DNA of 39,635 nt from Oscillospiraceae bacterium (GCA_017409405.1 JAFQSU010000066.1:1-39635), one strand, 5' to 3'. Shown: positions 8,246-15,901, counted from the stretch's first letter. Made by a program: numbers and translations. Notes: generated by a model from the letters alone, not told the origin.

Positions 8246-9574
8246 ATGCTGAATGTTGATATAAGCAGAGCAGAAAAATTTGTTTCTGAAAATGAACTTG
8301 AATCCATGAAAAAGGAGCTTTCTGTTGCCCATGACACACTTGTTGGCGGCAGCGGTGCAGGTTCTGACTTTTTAGGATGGCTCAGACTTCCTGAACAAAT
8401 AGATACCGAGGAGTTTTCGCGTATTAAAAAATGCGCAGAAAAAATCAAGAATGATTCAGATGTTCTTGTCGTCATTGGTATCGGTGGCTCATATCTTGGC
8501 GCACGTGCCGCAATTGAATTTATTAAGGGCAATATGTACAACCAGAAAAACTCCGGTTGTCCCGAGGTGTATTTTGTCGGTAACAACTTAAGCACCGATT
8601 ATATTAAAGAGGTTATTGAAGTAATCGGCGACCGCGATTTCTCAATAAATGTAATTTCAAAATCCGGCTCTACCACCGAGCCTGCTGTTGCTTTCCGTAT
8701 TTTTAAAGAGCTTATTGAAAAGAAATACGGCAAAGACGGAGCAAAGTCAAGAATATATGCAACAACAGATAAGTCAAAGGGTGCATTGAAAAATCTTGCA
8801 ACAAATGAGGGATATGAAACGTTTGTCGTTCCCGATAATATCGGCGGAAGGTATTCGGTTCTTACCGCGGTCGGTCTTTTGCCCATGGCGGTAGCCGGCA
8901 TAGATGTTGATGCTGCACTTCGCGGTGCGTACACAGCTATGAAGAGTCTTGTCGGTACGAAGGATTATACAAACCCTGCTTGGGTGTATGCCGGAATACG
9001 AAATGCTTTATACAGAAAGGGCAAGAAGATAGAAATTCTCGCTTGCTTTGAGCCTAAATTCAAGTATATGGCAGAATGGTGGAAGCAGCTTTACGGAGAA
9101 AGTGAAGGCAAGGACAACGTCGGTATTTTCCCGGCTTCCATTGAGCTTACGGCAGACCTCCATTCGATGGGTCAGTATATACAGCAGGGTGAGCGTATTC
9201 TGATGGAAACCTTTGTTTCTTTCGGCAAGCCCGAGTCTGATATATCCGTACCTGAAAATGCAGAGGACTTTGACGGACTCAATTACCTTGCAGGTAAGAA
9301 TATTGCCTTCGTCAATGAAAATGCATATAAGGGTACAGCTATTGCACATGAGGATGGAGGAGTTCCGAATATCTGTATTAAGCTCTCCGGCTCAGATGCA
9401 GAGAATTTCGGATATATGGTCTATTTCTTTGAGTTTGCCTGCGGCCTTTCGGGATATACTCTCGGTGTGAATCCGTTTGACCAGCCGGGGGTTGAGGCAT
9501 ATAAGAAAAACATGTTTGCTTTGCTTGGAAAACCGGGCTACGAAGAGCTTTTGAAAGAAATTTTAAAAAAATAG
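8246..9574 (+). CDS. pgi: Glucose-6-phosphate isomerase
   Basis: The 442-residue enzyme interconverts glucose 6-phosphate and fructose 6-phosphate in glycolysis and gluconeogenesis, in the cytoplasm. Family features are [18 protein letters not shown] near residue 72, the sugar-phosphate loop [15 protein letters not shown], and the C-terminal signature [14 protein letters not shown]. Length fits the shorter bacterial form typical of Firmicutes. ATG 8246 follows AAAGGGGAATG. It has its own promoter and no close upstream gene; the P-loop gene downstream has its own -10 region. Nothing is unusual in the catalytic segments. Confidence 0.96.
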   Translation: MLNVDISRAEKFVSENELESMKKELSVAHDTLVGGSGAGSDFLGWLRLPEQIDTEEFSRIKKCAEKIKNDSDVLVVIGIGGSYLGARAAIEFIKGNMYNQKNSGCPEVYFVGNNLSTDYIKEVIEVIGDRDFSINVISKSGSTTEPAVAFRIFKELIEKKYGKDGAKSRIYATTDKSKGALKNLATNEGYETFVVPDNIGGRYSVLTAVGLLPMAVAGIDVDAALRGAYTAMKSLVGTKDYTNPAWVYAGIRNALYRKGKKIEILACFEPKFKYMAEWWKQLYGESEGKDNVGIFPASIELTADLHSMGQYIQQGERILMETFVSFGKPESDISVPENAEDFDGLNYLAGKNIAFVNENAYKGTAIAHEDGGVPNICIKLSGSDAENFGYMVYFFEFACGLSGYTLGVNPFDQPGVEAYKKNMFALLGKPGYEELLKEILKK

Positions 9575-9620
9575 CATATTTTCTAAAAAAATCATTGTGA
9601 TTTTGCAAAAAATATGTTAG

Positions 9621-9710
9621 TATAATTATAGGATAACTCAACCTTCCCGGTTGAAATTCGGCAATCGCTTGCCGTGAAAGCGAGGACCGCATGTATTGCG
9701 GAGTTAGGAG
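9621..9710 (+). promoter_or_regulatory. Promoter -10 and structured leader before the P-loop gene
   Basis: TATAAT at 9621-9626 has only weak -35 candidates. The next 80 bases contain three small stem-loops in a row: CAACC/GGTTG (9639-9653), CGGCAA/TTGCCG (9659-9674) and CCGCA/TGCGG (9687-9701). The last ends five bases before the AGGAG ribosome site at 9706-9710. I do not recognise a known riboswitch or protein-binding leader here. Confidence 0.4.
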
Positions 9711-9715
9711 TAATT

Positions 9716-10123
9716 ATGGTTCGTGTAATTATGGGACTTCAGGGCCATGGCAAAACAAAACAGATTATAGAGCTTACGAATAAGGCCGCTTCAGAAGACT
9801 TGACAGTAGCATGCATCGAGCGCGGCACTAAGCTTACATATGATATAAGTCATAAAGCTCGCTTGGTTGATGTTTCTGGATACTTCATTGAGAGCTATGA
9901 GCATCTTAAGGCTTTCATCTGCGGAATGTATTCCGGAAATTACGACCTTTCCAAAATCTTTATCGACAGCCTTTACAAGGTTTCTAAGTGCGATTTCGCA
10001 AAGCAGACAGACGATTTCCTTCTCTGGGCTGAAGCTTTCGGCGAAGAACACGGCATTGATTTTGTAATCACAATCAGCGCTGACGACAGCACAGCTTCCG
10101 ACACAATCCGCAAATTTTTCTAA
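9716..10123 (+). CDS. Small conserved P-loop ATPase-like protein, function unknown
   Basis: The 135-residue protein opens with VRVIMGLQGHGKTKQII, a Walker A-type GxxGxGKT loop, and has a possible Walker B strand in LSKIFIDSLYKV near the middle. It ends with a predicted strand/helix carrying TISAD. It is close to a minimal RecA/AAA-like nucleotide-binding core without other domains. I recall very similar short proteins being widespread in Clostridia, sometimes annotated loosely as PilT-like, but no function is established to my knowledge. ATG 9716 is preferred over the upstream GTG frame because AGGAG lies five bases before it. Mobile element copy B lies directly downstream. Confidence 0.7.
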   Translation: MVRVIMGLQGHGKTKQIIELTNKAASEDLTVACIERGTKLTYDISHKARLVDVSGYFIESYEHLKAFICGMYSGNYDLSKIFIDSLYKVSKCDFAKQTDDFLLWAEAFGEEHGIDFVITISADDSTASDTIRKFF

Positions 10124-10135
10124 TAGCTGAATAAA

Positions 10136-10163
10136 CGACCTGTAATGCTTGCATTACAGGTCG
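10136..10163. repeat. Locus-specific palindrome, left of mobile element copy B
   Basis: A perfect 13-bp stem (CGACCTGTAATGC and its complement) with loop TT, starting 12 bases after the P-loop gene's stop. The same stem occurs across the element at 10423-10446, best matched in inverted orientation, where the shared block also includes the outer AAA. Confidence 0.85.
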
Positions 10164-10420
10164 CAGCGTGTCGATAAACCTATCGACACGCTGGAGACTG
10201 TCCAAAAAGGTGTGAGATTACCCGAATGGAACCCGAAGGTGTATATGTATACTCTGAGAGGTGACATTCGGGCAAAATAAGCGGAAAATCCCTTGAAGTT
10301 CGAACACTTCAAGGGATTTTGAATATGCGTGCATTTGCTTTTGACCAATGTTTGTTTTACGAAAAAACTCTCTTTAAATTTTTCCTCCGCTTATGCTCTC
10401 GCGCCTTTTTCGACAGTCTG
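10164..10420. mobile_element. 257-bp non-autonomous mobile element (MITE-like), copy B
   Basis: Almost identical to copy A (7772-8028) over its full length, including the leading 13-bp hairpin. It differs by a few substitutions and two compensating one-base indels: one beside the left hairpin, one in the loop of the AAAATCCCTTGAAG hairpin. Flanking sequences of A and B are unrelated, so the ends of the unit are well defined: CAGCGTG at the left and CAGTCTG at the right. It carries no transposase and would need one supplied in trans. Confidence 0.85.
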
Positions 10421-10422
10421 CA

Positions 10423-10446
10423 ACCTGTAATGCAAGCATTACAGGT
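10423..10446. repeat. Locus-specific palindrome, right of mobile element copy B, overlapping a stop codon
   Basis: The arms ACCTGTAATGC and GCATTACAGGT enclose AA. The TAA stop of the minus-strand HAD gene (10439-10441) lies inside the palindrome. Its stem sequence therefore derives from, or has replaced, the 3' end of that gene. Confidence 0.85.
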
Positions 10447-11257
10447 CGTTTCGTATGTGTTTTATCGCTTTGGTAATACCGTACTCGTCGTTTGAGCTTG
10501 TTACATAATCACATATTTTTTTTATGGAGTCATCTGCGTTACCCATAGCAACAGAAAATCCGGCAGCTCTCAGCATTTCTTCGTCGTTTTGGCTGTCTCC
10601 GAAGGCGACAACTTCACATATAGGAATACCGAGCTTTTCGGCAAGTATTTTTACGGCGTTTCCTTTGCTTGTATTGTCGGGCATAATGTCAATAAGATTC
10701 TTTCCTGACGATACAATTGTAAGAGTGTTGTTTTTGTTAAAGCTATCCTGAAATTCGGGAATTCTTGATGTATCGTCGTGAATAAGTATCTTCAGAATGT
10801 TTTTATAACCTTCTTCCGACGGATAATTTTCCGCCTGACGAATCGGAACACGGAATTCCTCACGGACATTTTCATTGTATGAAAGGAAAAATTTGACACG
10901 CTTACTTGAATATGCATGATACACATAATCCGGTGTGTAAAAAAGATAATCAAGGTTCTGTGAAACGGCAGTATCTATAATATGTCGTACATCGTTTGGG
11001 TCAAGAAACCTTCTGTGCAATATCTCGTGGGTTTCAGGATTTGAAATACAGCTGCCGTTGCAGGTTATTGCAGGGTCAGAAACACCCAGCTGATGCAAAT
11101 ACTCTTTTATTTGAAGCTCACACCGACCTGTGGCAATTATTATTTTAACACCGCTCAAGCTCAGCTCTTTAAGTGTCGCTTTGTCGACATCCGAAATCTT
11201 GTTTTCAGATGTCAGAAGTGTTCCGTCTAAATCAAAAACACAACAACTGATTTTCAT
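10439..11257 (-). CDS. Cof-type HAD-IIB phosphatase
   Basis: The 272-residue protein belongs to the haloacid-dehalogenase superfamily, Cof subfamily: cytoplasmic phosphatases acting on sugar phosphates, nucleotides or cofactors such as FMN. Motif I is CCVFDLDGTLLTSENK at the N-terminus with the nucleophilic first Asp; motif II is IIIATGR; the C-terminal metal motif is VVAFGDSQNDEEML. The substrate cannot be read from sequence. ATG 11257 is preferred to the GTG eight codons upstream, because that GTG segment contains the AAGGAG ribosome site. The last codons and the TAA lie in the palindrome that flanks mobile element copy B, so the natural C-terminus could have been altered by one or a few residues. 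Confidence 0.88.
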   Translation of the reverse strand: MKISCCVFDLDGTLLTSENKISDVDKATLKELSLSGVKIIIATGRCELQIKEYLHQLGVSDPAITCNGSCISNPETHEILHRRFLDPNDVRHIIDTAVSQNLDYLFYTPDYVYHAYSSKRVKFFLSYNENVREEFRVPIRQAENYPSEEGYKNILKILIHDDTSRIPEFQDSFNKNNTLTIVSSGKNLIDIMPDNTSKGNAVKILAEKLGIPICEVVAFGDSQNDEEMLRAAGFSVAMGNADDSIKKICDYVTSSNDEYGITKAIKHIRNDL

Positions 11258-11290
11258 TGAATGTGGCTCCTTTTTCACAGTTTATCAATT

Positions 11291-11327
11291 AAAATCGCTA
11301 TTCATTTACGGAATGAATAGCGATTTT
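11291..11327 (-). terminator. Terminator after the ArsC-like gene
   Basis: A perfect 16-bp stem (AAAATCGCTATTCATT and its complement) with a five-base loop lies just after the minus-strand stop at 11331. The arm ends in TTTT, so it can end transcription of the two-gene minus-strand operon before the HAD gene. Confidence 0.75.
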
Positions 11328-11330
11328 GCA

Positions 11331-11669
11331 TTATTCCCAGGTTTTCCAGACATCGGGGCAGTAGCCGATGGTAATCTCTCTTCCGTTTCTGACAATGGGA
11401 GTGGAGATGAGGCTTGGGTTATCCATCAGTTTTTCTGCCTTGTCTGAATCACTTGCGAGATACTCAATAAAACTGTTATCAAAATCTTTTGCCTTTTTGT
11501 TTATCATTGCTTCGAGGCCGACCTTTGAGCGCACAAGCTCAAATTCACGCGGAGAAAGTCCGAAACGAGGTAAGTCAATTGACTGGAATTTGATTCTTCG
11601 CTCTTTGAAATAGCGCTCGGCCTTCTTGGTATCAAAGCAATTTTTAGCGCCGTAAATCTGTATATTCAT
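11331..11669 (-). CDS. ArsC/Spx-like thioredoxin-fold protein
   Basis: The 112-residue protein has the arsenate reductase (ArsC/Spx/YffB) fold. The reactive-cysteine loop is YGAKNCFDTKKAERYF (Cys11), followed by IDLPRFGLSPREF and the cis-proline segment STPIVRNG. There is one cysteine in the loop rather than the CXXC of Spx, so a redox-regulator role is less likely than an ArsC-like or uncharacterised reductase role. True arsenate reduction is not shown, and no ars genes are nearby. ATG 11669 overlaps the upstream stop as TAATG, giving translational coupling to the sugar isomerase gene. Confidence 0.8.
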   Translation of the reverse strand: MNIQIYGAKNCFDTKKAERYFKERRIKFQSIDLPRFGLSPREFELVRSKVGLEAMINKKAKDFDNSFIEYLASDSDKAEKLMDNPSLISTPIVRNGREITIGYCPDVWKTWE

Positions 11670-12556
11670 TAAAGTGAAGCGCAAACAGACTTAAAGTAGT
11701 TGAAATCCTGCTGTGCAAACCATACTCTGTCACCGCCGCGGGGAGCTTCGATGCCTATCGGACCGTTAAAGCCGACTTCCTTAAGCTTTGCAAGATATAT
11801 GCGGTGATTGATTTCACCGTCACTGAGAGCAGTTGCCATACGCAGACCTGTGCCGGGAACCGGTGAAGAATTTTTAAGATGTGTGTAGAAAAGCTTGTCG
11901 CCGTAAAGGTCGATTGTTTCTTCAACAGATGGGCGGACAGGGAAGTAGATAGTGTTGCCGTAGTCCATATTGACACCGATTGCGGAGCTGTCAATAAGAT
12001 CAACAAGCTTTTTTGTTGCGCCGGGAACGTCGTGTATGTAGTTCATGTGAGTTTCAAAGCCGAACTTCATGCCAAGCTTTTCGAGCTCGCGACCGATCTG
12101 CTGGAAAGCATCAACAGTGAGGTCCCAGTCGTTCTGTGTTGCAGCAGCACTTCCGTGGAATTCATAGGAGGTACCGGGGGCAGTGGAAATGGGAGAACGC
12201 AAAGGAGCGGCGAATGTGTTGCATATAGTTGTTCCGCAGAGGTCATTGGCTATCTTTGCCTTTTCAAGAGCTTCGGAAATTGATTTTGCACGCTCGTCCT
12301 TGTCTGCGCTTGTGCAGCCGTGTACGCCTATGCCAAAAAGAATTTCGGAAAGACCGTATTTCTTCTTTGCATCAGCAATCTGTGTAGCATATTCTTTAAA
12401 AGAAAGAGATTCCAGCTCCTTCGGGAGATTGCCGCGGAACTCAATGCCGTCAAAACCGATATCTGCAGCCTGCTTGCAGATGTCGTCAATGGTTTTCTTT
12501 CCGTAAGAAGAGTAGGTGATTTCGCCGTAATTGATGTGCATAATAGCTTTGTTCAT
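11669..12556 (-). CDS. Sugar phosphate isomerase/epimerase family protein (TIM barrel)
   Basis: The 295-residue protein is of the xylose-isomerase-like AP_endonuc_2 TIM-barrel group. Typical segments are DIGFDGIEFRG near residue 35, FGFETHMNYIHDVPG with metal-ligand Glu and His, GVNMDYGNTIYF, YTHLKNSSP and a late GFNGPIGIEAPRGGD. These enzymes usually epimerise or isomerise keto-sugars with a divalent metal; the substrate is unknown here. ATG 12556 follows AAAGGAG at good spacing; the longer frame upstream lacks such a site. It is the first gene of a two-gene minus-strand operon with the ArsC-like gene. Confidence 0.82.
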   Translation of the reverse strand: MNKAIMHINYGEITYSSYGKKTIDDICKQAADIGFDGIEFRGNLPKELESLSFKEYATQIADAKKKYGLSEILFGIGVHGCTSADKDERAKSISEALEKAKIANDLCGTTICNTFAAPLRSPISTAPGTSYEFHGSAAATQNDWDLTVDAFQQIGRELEKLGMKFGFETHMNYIHDVPGATKKLVDLIDSSAIGVNMDYGNTIYFPVRPSVEETIDLYGDKLFYTHLKNSSPVPGTGLRMATALSDGEINHRIYLAKLKEVGFNGPIGIEAPRGGDRVWFAQQDFNYFKSVCASL

Positions 12557-12738
12557 GATGAATTTCTCCTTTAAACATATATTTCGGAAAATTGTTTGAT
12601 GAAATTTCTTACACCTTATAAATAGTATCAAATTGCATTCTTTGTGTCAAGAAAAAAAGCTCATTTATTTTGTTTTTCATGATAAAACGGCAAATTCTTA
12701 TTAAACAGATATAACAAAGATGTATAAGCATTACGAAA

Positions 12739-12767
12739 ACAGCACCCACAAAAATTGTGAGTGCTGT
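12739..12767 (-). terminator. Terminator after rplM-rpsI
   Basis: The arms ACAGCACCCAC and GTGAGTGCTGT pair (one G-U/mismatch position), and on the minus strand are followed by TTTTC. They lie 18 bases past the rpsI stop. Confidence 0.75.
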
Positions 12768-12784
12768 AATTCTTGATAAAATAA

Positions 12785-13189
12785 TTATCTTTTTGAGAAC
12801 TGGGGAGCACGACGTGCAGCCTTGAGACCGTACTTCTTGCGTTCCTTCATTCTCGGGTCACGGGTGAGGAAGCCTTCCTTCTTGAGCATCGGGCGGAACT
12901 CTTCGTTAACATTGAGAAGAGCACGAGCGATACCGTGGCGGATAGCACCTGCCTGACCTGTAACACCGCCGCCGATAACAGTAGCTTCGATATCAACTTT
13001 ATCGAGCATGTCTGTTGTGACGAGGGGCTGACGAACTATGAGCTTGAGTGTGTCAAGTCCGAAATAGTTGTCAAGTGTTCTGCCGTTTACAGTGATTTTG
13101 CCGCTGCCGTTAGGGTAAACGTGAACTCTTGCAACAGAGGACTTTCTTCTTCCTGTGCCGTAAAAATAAGGCTTTTTCGGTTTGTACAT
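12785..13189 (-). CDS. rpsI: 30S ribosomal protein S9
   Basis: The 134-residue protein shows the S9 pattern throughout: [19 protein letters not shown] at the N-terminus, [32 protein letters not shown] and the basic tail [18 protein letters not shown]...QFSKR, which reaches the P-site tRNA. It is translated from an ATG that overlaps the rplM stop (TAATG), preceded by GAGGTAAAA. It forms the conserved two-gene operon with rplM on the minus strand. Confidence 0.97.
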   Translation of the reverse strand: MYKPKKPYFYGTGRRKSSVARVHVYPNGSGKITVNGRTLDNYFGLDTLKLIVRQPLVTTDMLDKVDIEATVIGGGVTGQAGAIRHGIARALLNVNEEFRPMLKKEGFLTRDPRMKERKKYGLKAARRAPQFSKR

Positions 13190-13632
13190 TATTTTACCTC
13201 CTCATAAGAAGTGAACATTACCGGCTTCTGTGCAGCATGGCAATGCTCTGCGCCTGCAAATACCTTGAGTCGGCCAAGAGCCTTTCTTCCGAGAACGTTG
13301 CGCGGAATCATACCCTTGATAGCGAGCTCCATAGCAAGCTCCGGTTTTTCTTCCATAAGGATGCGGTACTGAACCTCTTTGAGGCCGCCGACATAACCGG
13401 AATGAGTGCGGTAATACTTCTGATTAAGCTTGTTTCCTGTAAGAACTGCCTTAGCAGCGTTGATGATGATTACAAAATCACCGCAATCAACATGCGGAGT
13501 GTAATCAGTCTTGTGCTTGCCGCGAAGAAGAACAGCAGCCTGAGCTGCAGTCTCGCCAAGAGGCTTGTTCGCAGCATCGAGAATGTACCATTTACGGGTA
13601 ACGGTCTTCTCATTTGCCATGAATGTAGACAT
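13189..13632 (-). CDS. rplM: 50S ribosomal protein L13
   Basis: The 147-residue protein matches L13 along its length: [57 protein letters not shown] and [22 protein letters not shown]13 is an early assembly protein of the large subunit. ATG 13632 follows GGAGGG. The gene has its own strong promoter and a structured leader, and is coupled to rpsI through an overlapping stop/start. Confidence 0.97.
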   Translation of the reverse strand: MSTFMANEKTVTRKWYILDAANKPLGETAAQAAVLLRGKHKTDYTPHVDCGDFVIIINAAKAVLTGNKLNQKYYRTHSGYVGGLKEVQYRILMEEKPELAMELAIKGMIPRNVLGRKALGRLKVFAGAEHCHAAQKPVMFTSYEEVK

Positions 13633-13673
13633 TTTTTGCCCTCCATTTAATTTATCTTCGTAAAGGATTTTTT

Positions 13674-13723
13674 AAGTATCGTAAAAAAAGAATGTAAAAA
13701 AACATTCACTTTTTACGTTACTT
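13674..13723 (-). promoter_or_regulatory. Structured 5' leader of rplM, possibly an L13-type autoregulatory leader
   Basis: In the minus-strand transcript a long imperfect hairpin forms between AAGTAACGTAAAAAGTGAATG and the complementary segment ending in GATACTT. Inside it a shorter stem GAATG/CATTC is followed directly by seven T. That could act as a small terminator or anti-structure. Known L13 leaders in Firmicutes occupy this position. I assign the class from position and structure only, not by motif match. Confidence 0.5.
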
Positions 13724-13752
13724 AGTATATAATCTCATTACGAGCAGTTATC

Positions 13753-13781
13753 ATATTACACTTTTTCACAAAAAAAGTCAA
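13753..13781 (-). promoter_or_regulatory. Strong promoter for rplM-rpsI
   Basis: On the minus strand TTGACT (13776-13781) and TAATAT (13753-13758) are separated by exactly 17 bases. The transcript would have a leader of roughly 110 bases before rplM. Confidence 0.8.
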
Positions 13782-13896
13782 CACTTATTTTTCATTTTTT
13801 TAATTTACGTTTTTAAATCTCTCGTTTTCTCTTAATTGCTCTTGTTTTCTCTCGTATTCTCACAACGCAAATTAAAATTTTCAGGTGGTGTTTTTG

Positions 13897-14646
13897 TTGC
13901 AACGCATATTAAGTCTCACAAGAAAGTGCATAGCGGAATATAAAATGATAAAAAGCGGCGACGTTATAGGTGTCGGTGTTTCGGGAGGAAAGGACTCGGT
14001 AATCACGTTACTGGCCTTGTCTGAGCTTCGACGTTTCTATACCGAAGATTTTGAAATCAAAGCCATTACTATTGATTCAGATCCCGGTAAAAATGATTTT
14101 TCCGAAATAAAGAAGCTATGCTCAGAGCATAATATTGAATATTCAATAGTTGAAAGTAACATTTTTGAAATCATATTTGATATAAGAAAAGAAGAAAATC
14201 CGTGCTCCTTATGTGCGAAAATGAGAAGGGGAATGCTTCACGATGAGGCGTTACGGTTGGGGTGCAATAAAATTGCGCTCGGACACAATTTTAATGATGC
14301 AGTGGAAACCTTCCTGATGTCTCAGATATACGAAGGAAGAATCTCGTGCTTTTCACCCGTTACTTATCTTGACCGCAAAGGCTTGTGGCAGATACGTCCG
14401 CTGCTATATGCCGATGAATACATTATACGTCGTACGGTAAAAAAACTCGGAATTCCCATTGTGAAAAATCTGTGTCCGGCAAACGGCAATACAAAACGCC
14501 AGGAAATCAAAGAGTTTGTTGCCGATATGAACTCTAAATATCCGGGATATTCCACAAAAATATTTAATTCAATGCAAAGGCTTCCTCTTGCCGGCTGGGA
14601 GATATTGGATAAAAATCCGAGATTAAGCGCAAAAAAGGGGCTGTAG
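13897..14646 (+). CDS. TtcA-like PP-loop ATPase (tRNA thiolation family)
   Basis: The 249-residue protein has the N-type ATP pyrophosphatase PP-loop SGGKDS (residues 29-34), a CSLC pair (Cys103/Cys106), the GHNFNDAVETFLM segment and a later LCPANGN cysteine, as in the TtcA/TilS-related family. TtcA itself uses an iron-sulfur cluster to make 2-thiocytidine at tRNA position 32. The pattern of two cysteines plus a third is compatible, but exact substrate identity is not proven. The start chosen is TTG 13897, eight bases after AGGTGG; the GTGs at 13885/13888 overlap that ribosome site. It converges on tcdA, another tRNA-modification gene. Confidence 0.82.
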   Translation: MQRILSLTRKCIAEYKMIKSGDVIGVGVSGGKDSVITLLALSELRRFYTEDFEIKAITIDSDPGKNDFSEIKKLCSEHNIEYSIVESNIFEIIFDIRKEENPCSLCAKMRRGMLHDEALRLGCNKIALGHNFNDAVETFLMSQIYEGRISCFSPVTYLDRKGLWQIRPLLYADEYIIRRTVKKLGIPIVKNLCPANGNTKRQEIKEFVADMNSKYPGYSTKIFNSMQRLPLAGWEILDKNPRLSAKKGL

Positions 14647-14665
14647 CAAAATGCATTTTGCTACA
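14642..14665. terminator. Bidirectional palindrome containing both stop codons
   Basis: TGTAGCAAAATG and CATTTTGCTACA form a perfect 24-bp palindrome between two convergent genes. The TAG of the TtcA-like gene (14644-14646) and the TAG of tcdA on the other strand (14661-14663) both lie in the stem. No long T-run follows on either side, so termination strength is uncertain. Confidence 0.6.
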
Positions 14666-15344
14666 CGCCCTTTACTAAATCTTTAATTACTTCTCCTGCA
14701 ATCAAAAGTCCCGCAGTGCCCACGGCCCATACAGAACTCCCCGGTGTACGTTCCTTAACAACAGGAATTTCTTCCGAAAAAACAACCGTTAAATGCCTAA
14801 TACCGCGTATTCCGAGCTCTTTGCGCATAATTTTTGCCAAAGGGCAGACTTTTGTTTTGCTTATGTCCGCTATATGAAATCCGTCGGCATTAAGCTTGTT
14901 GCCGGCACCCATTGCGGAAATTATAGGTATGTTATCTGCCTTTGCTCTGCAAATCAGATCAATTTTGTCCGTTACACAGTCTATAGCGTCGACTATGTAA
15001 TCTGCTTTCATTGAAAAAAAGTAGTCTGCAGTTTGTTTGGTGTATCGCTTCACTTCGGAAAACACTTTCGCCTCAGGATTTATATCTCTGAGTCTGTCTG
15101 CCATTACCTGAGCTTTGTATAAACCTATTGTGCTGCTTAGTGCACAAATCTGACGGTTTATATTGCTTTCGCTTACGATATCAAAATCAACAAGAGTAAT
15201 TTTACCGATTCCCGAACGGACAAGCGCTTCTGCTGCATATCCGCCGACCCCACCGATACCGAAAACAATTACATGTTTGTCGGAAAGGGAAGAGACAGCT
15301 TCTTCTCCGAGCAGGGTTTTGATTCTTGAAAATCTTTCGTTCAT
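14661..15344 (-). CDS. tcdA: tRNA threonylcarbamoyladenosine dehydratase (TcdA/YrvM)
   Basis: The 227-residue protein is an E1-like (ThiF/MoeB superfamily) enzyme that cyclises the t6A modification of tRNA to ct6A using ATP. It has the nucleotide-binding loop HVIVFGIGGVGGYAAEALVRSG near residue 25, DFDIVSESNINRQ with the adenylation Arg, ADYIVDAIDCVTDK, and AMGAGNKLNADGF; a late PGSSVWAVGTAGL segment completes the fold. ATG 15344 is chosen because RFSRIKTLLGEEA is the usual family N-terminus and the longer frame runs through the RNA gene upstream. The 6S-like RNA immediately upstream parallels the B. subtilis arrangement. Confidence 0.88.
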   Translation of the reverse strand: MNERFSRIKTLLGEEAVSSLSDKHVIVFGIGGVGGYAAEALVRSGIGKITLVDFDIVSESNINRQICALSSTIGLYKAQVMADRLRDINPEAKVFSEVKRYTKQTADYFFSMKADYIVDAIDCVTDKIDLICRAKADNIPIISAMGAGNKLNADGFHIADISKTKVCPLAKIMRKELGIRGIRHLTVVFSEEIPVVKERTPGSSVWAVGTAGLLIAGEVIKDLVKGV

Positions 15345-15349
15345 AATAA

Positions 15350-15559
15350 AAATATCCCCCGCAACTGCCGTGTGCATCAGTTTATAACCTGCACGAAAGC
15401 AGGTGGGTTTCTTCTCCTGAACATCATGAGCTTCCAACGTCCGACGCGCAGAAAACACATCGGGAGGCCTGCTATCCTTTCAGGAAGTACAGAATCCCGT
15501 TATAGTAATGTGGGTTTAAAATGATACATCACAAACAGAGCAGGGTGTTTACCTACCTT
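15350..15559 (-). ncRNA. ssrS: Probable 6S RNA
   Basis: A promoter drives about 210 bases of non-coding, highly structured minus-strand sequence ending just before tcdA. Near the ends CCCTGC can pair with GCGGGG; TCCTGAA pairs with TTCAGGA in the middle; ACCTGC/GCAGGT forms a tight hairpin near the 3' side. This gives a rod with internal bubbles, as in 6S RNA. In B. subtilis the 6S-1 RNA gene lies between aspS and yrvM (tcdA), so the position next to tcdA supports the call. Ends are approximate. 6S RNA binds the housekeeping RNA polymerase holoenzyme and mimics an open promoter. Confidence 0.7.
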
Positions 15560-15566
15560 ATATCAT

Positions 15567-15595
15567 ATTATATCACTGTTTTTACGAAAGGGCAA
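15567..15595 (-). promoter_or_regulatory. Promoter for the 6S-like RNA
   Basis: On the minus strand TTGCCC (15590-15595) and TATAAT (15567-15572) are 17 bases apart. The predicted start is near 15559. Confidence 0.75.
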
Positions 15596-15613
15596 CAGCA
15601 CACATGTCCGAAT

Positions 15614-15901
15614 TTATTCATCTTCCTCGGAATCGTCAAGTGCCTCTTCCATAAACGCTTCATAGGCAGCTTCAAGTTCGTTTTCATCGTCAACGGTGGA
15701 AAGAACTTCTTCTCCGTTTTCATCCTTGTCCAAACGAAGAATAATTATTTCGGACACACCCTCATCATCAGAATCATTTACTTCAGTAAATGCAAGATAC
15801 ATTTTTGAGTTTAACTCAATAGTGTCAATGTGTTCGAATTCGTACTCGTTGTTTTCCTCGTCTGTAAGAGTTATGATGTCTGCGCCAAACTTGTTATCCA
15901 T
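15614..15901 (-). CDS. DUF1292 domain-containing protein (YrzB-like)
   Basis: The 95-residue, strongly acidic protein matches the DUF1292 pattern: ITLTDEENNEYEFEHIDTIELNSKMYLAF, then EIIILRLDKDENGEEVLSTVDDENELEAAYEAF and an acidic tail. In Firmicutes such proteins are often encoded near ruvX (yrrK) and mltG; those genes are absent here. Function is unknown. ATG 15901 is chosen because AGGAG lies upstream; a GTG three codons earlier is too close to it. Confidence 0.85.
   Translation of the reverse strand: MDNKFGADIITLTDEENNEYEFEHIDTIELNSKMYLAFTEVNDSDDEGVSEIIILRLDKDENGEEVLSTVDDENELEAAYEAFMEEALDDSEEDE

Noticed and set aside
10423..10446. The flanking palindromes of the mobile elements as ordinary rho-independent terminators.
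   Set aside because: None is followed by a T-run in either direction, and each is duplicated on both sides of the element.
11331..11669. Spx global regulator.
   Set aside because: The reactive loop has one cysteine (KNCFDTKK) rather than CXXC, and there is no typical Spx context.
12739..12767. Hairpin after rpsI as part of a repeat family.
   Set aside because: Single copy, correctly placed after the operon with T-rich sequence on the minus strand; it is a simple terminator.
15345..15458. N-terminal extension of TcdA to 15458.
   Set aside because: The extra 38 codons lie in the 6S-like RNA, do not match the family N-terminus, and lack a ribosome site.
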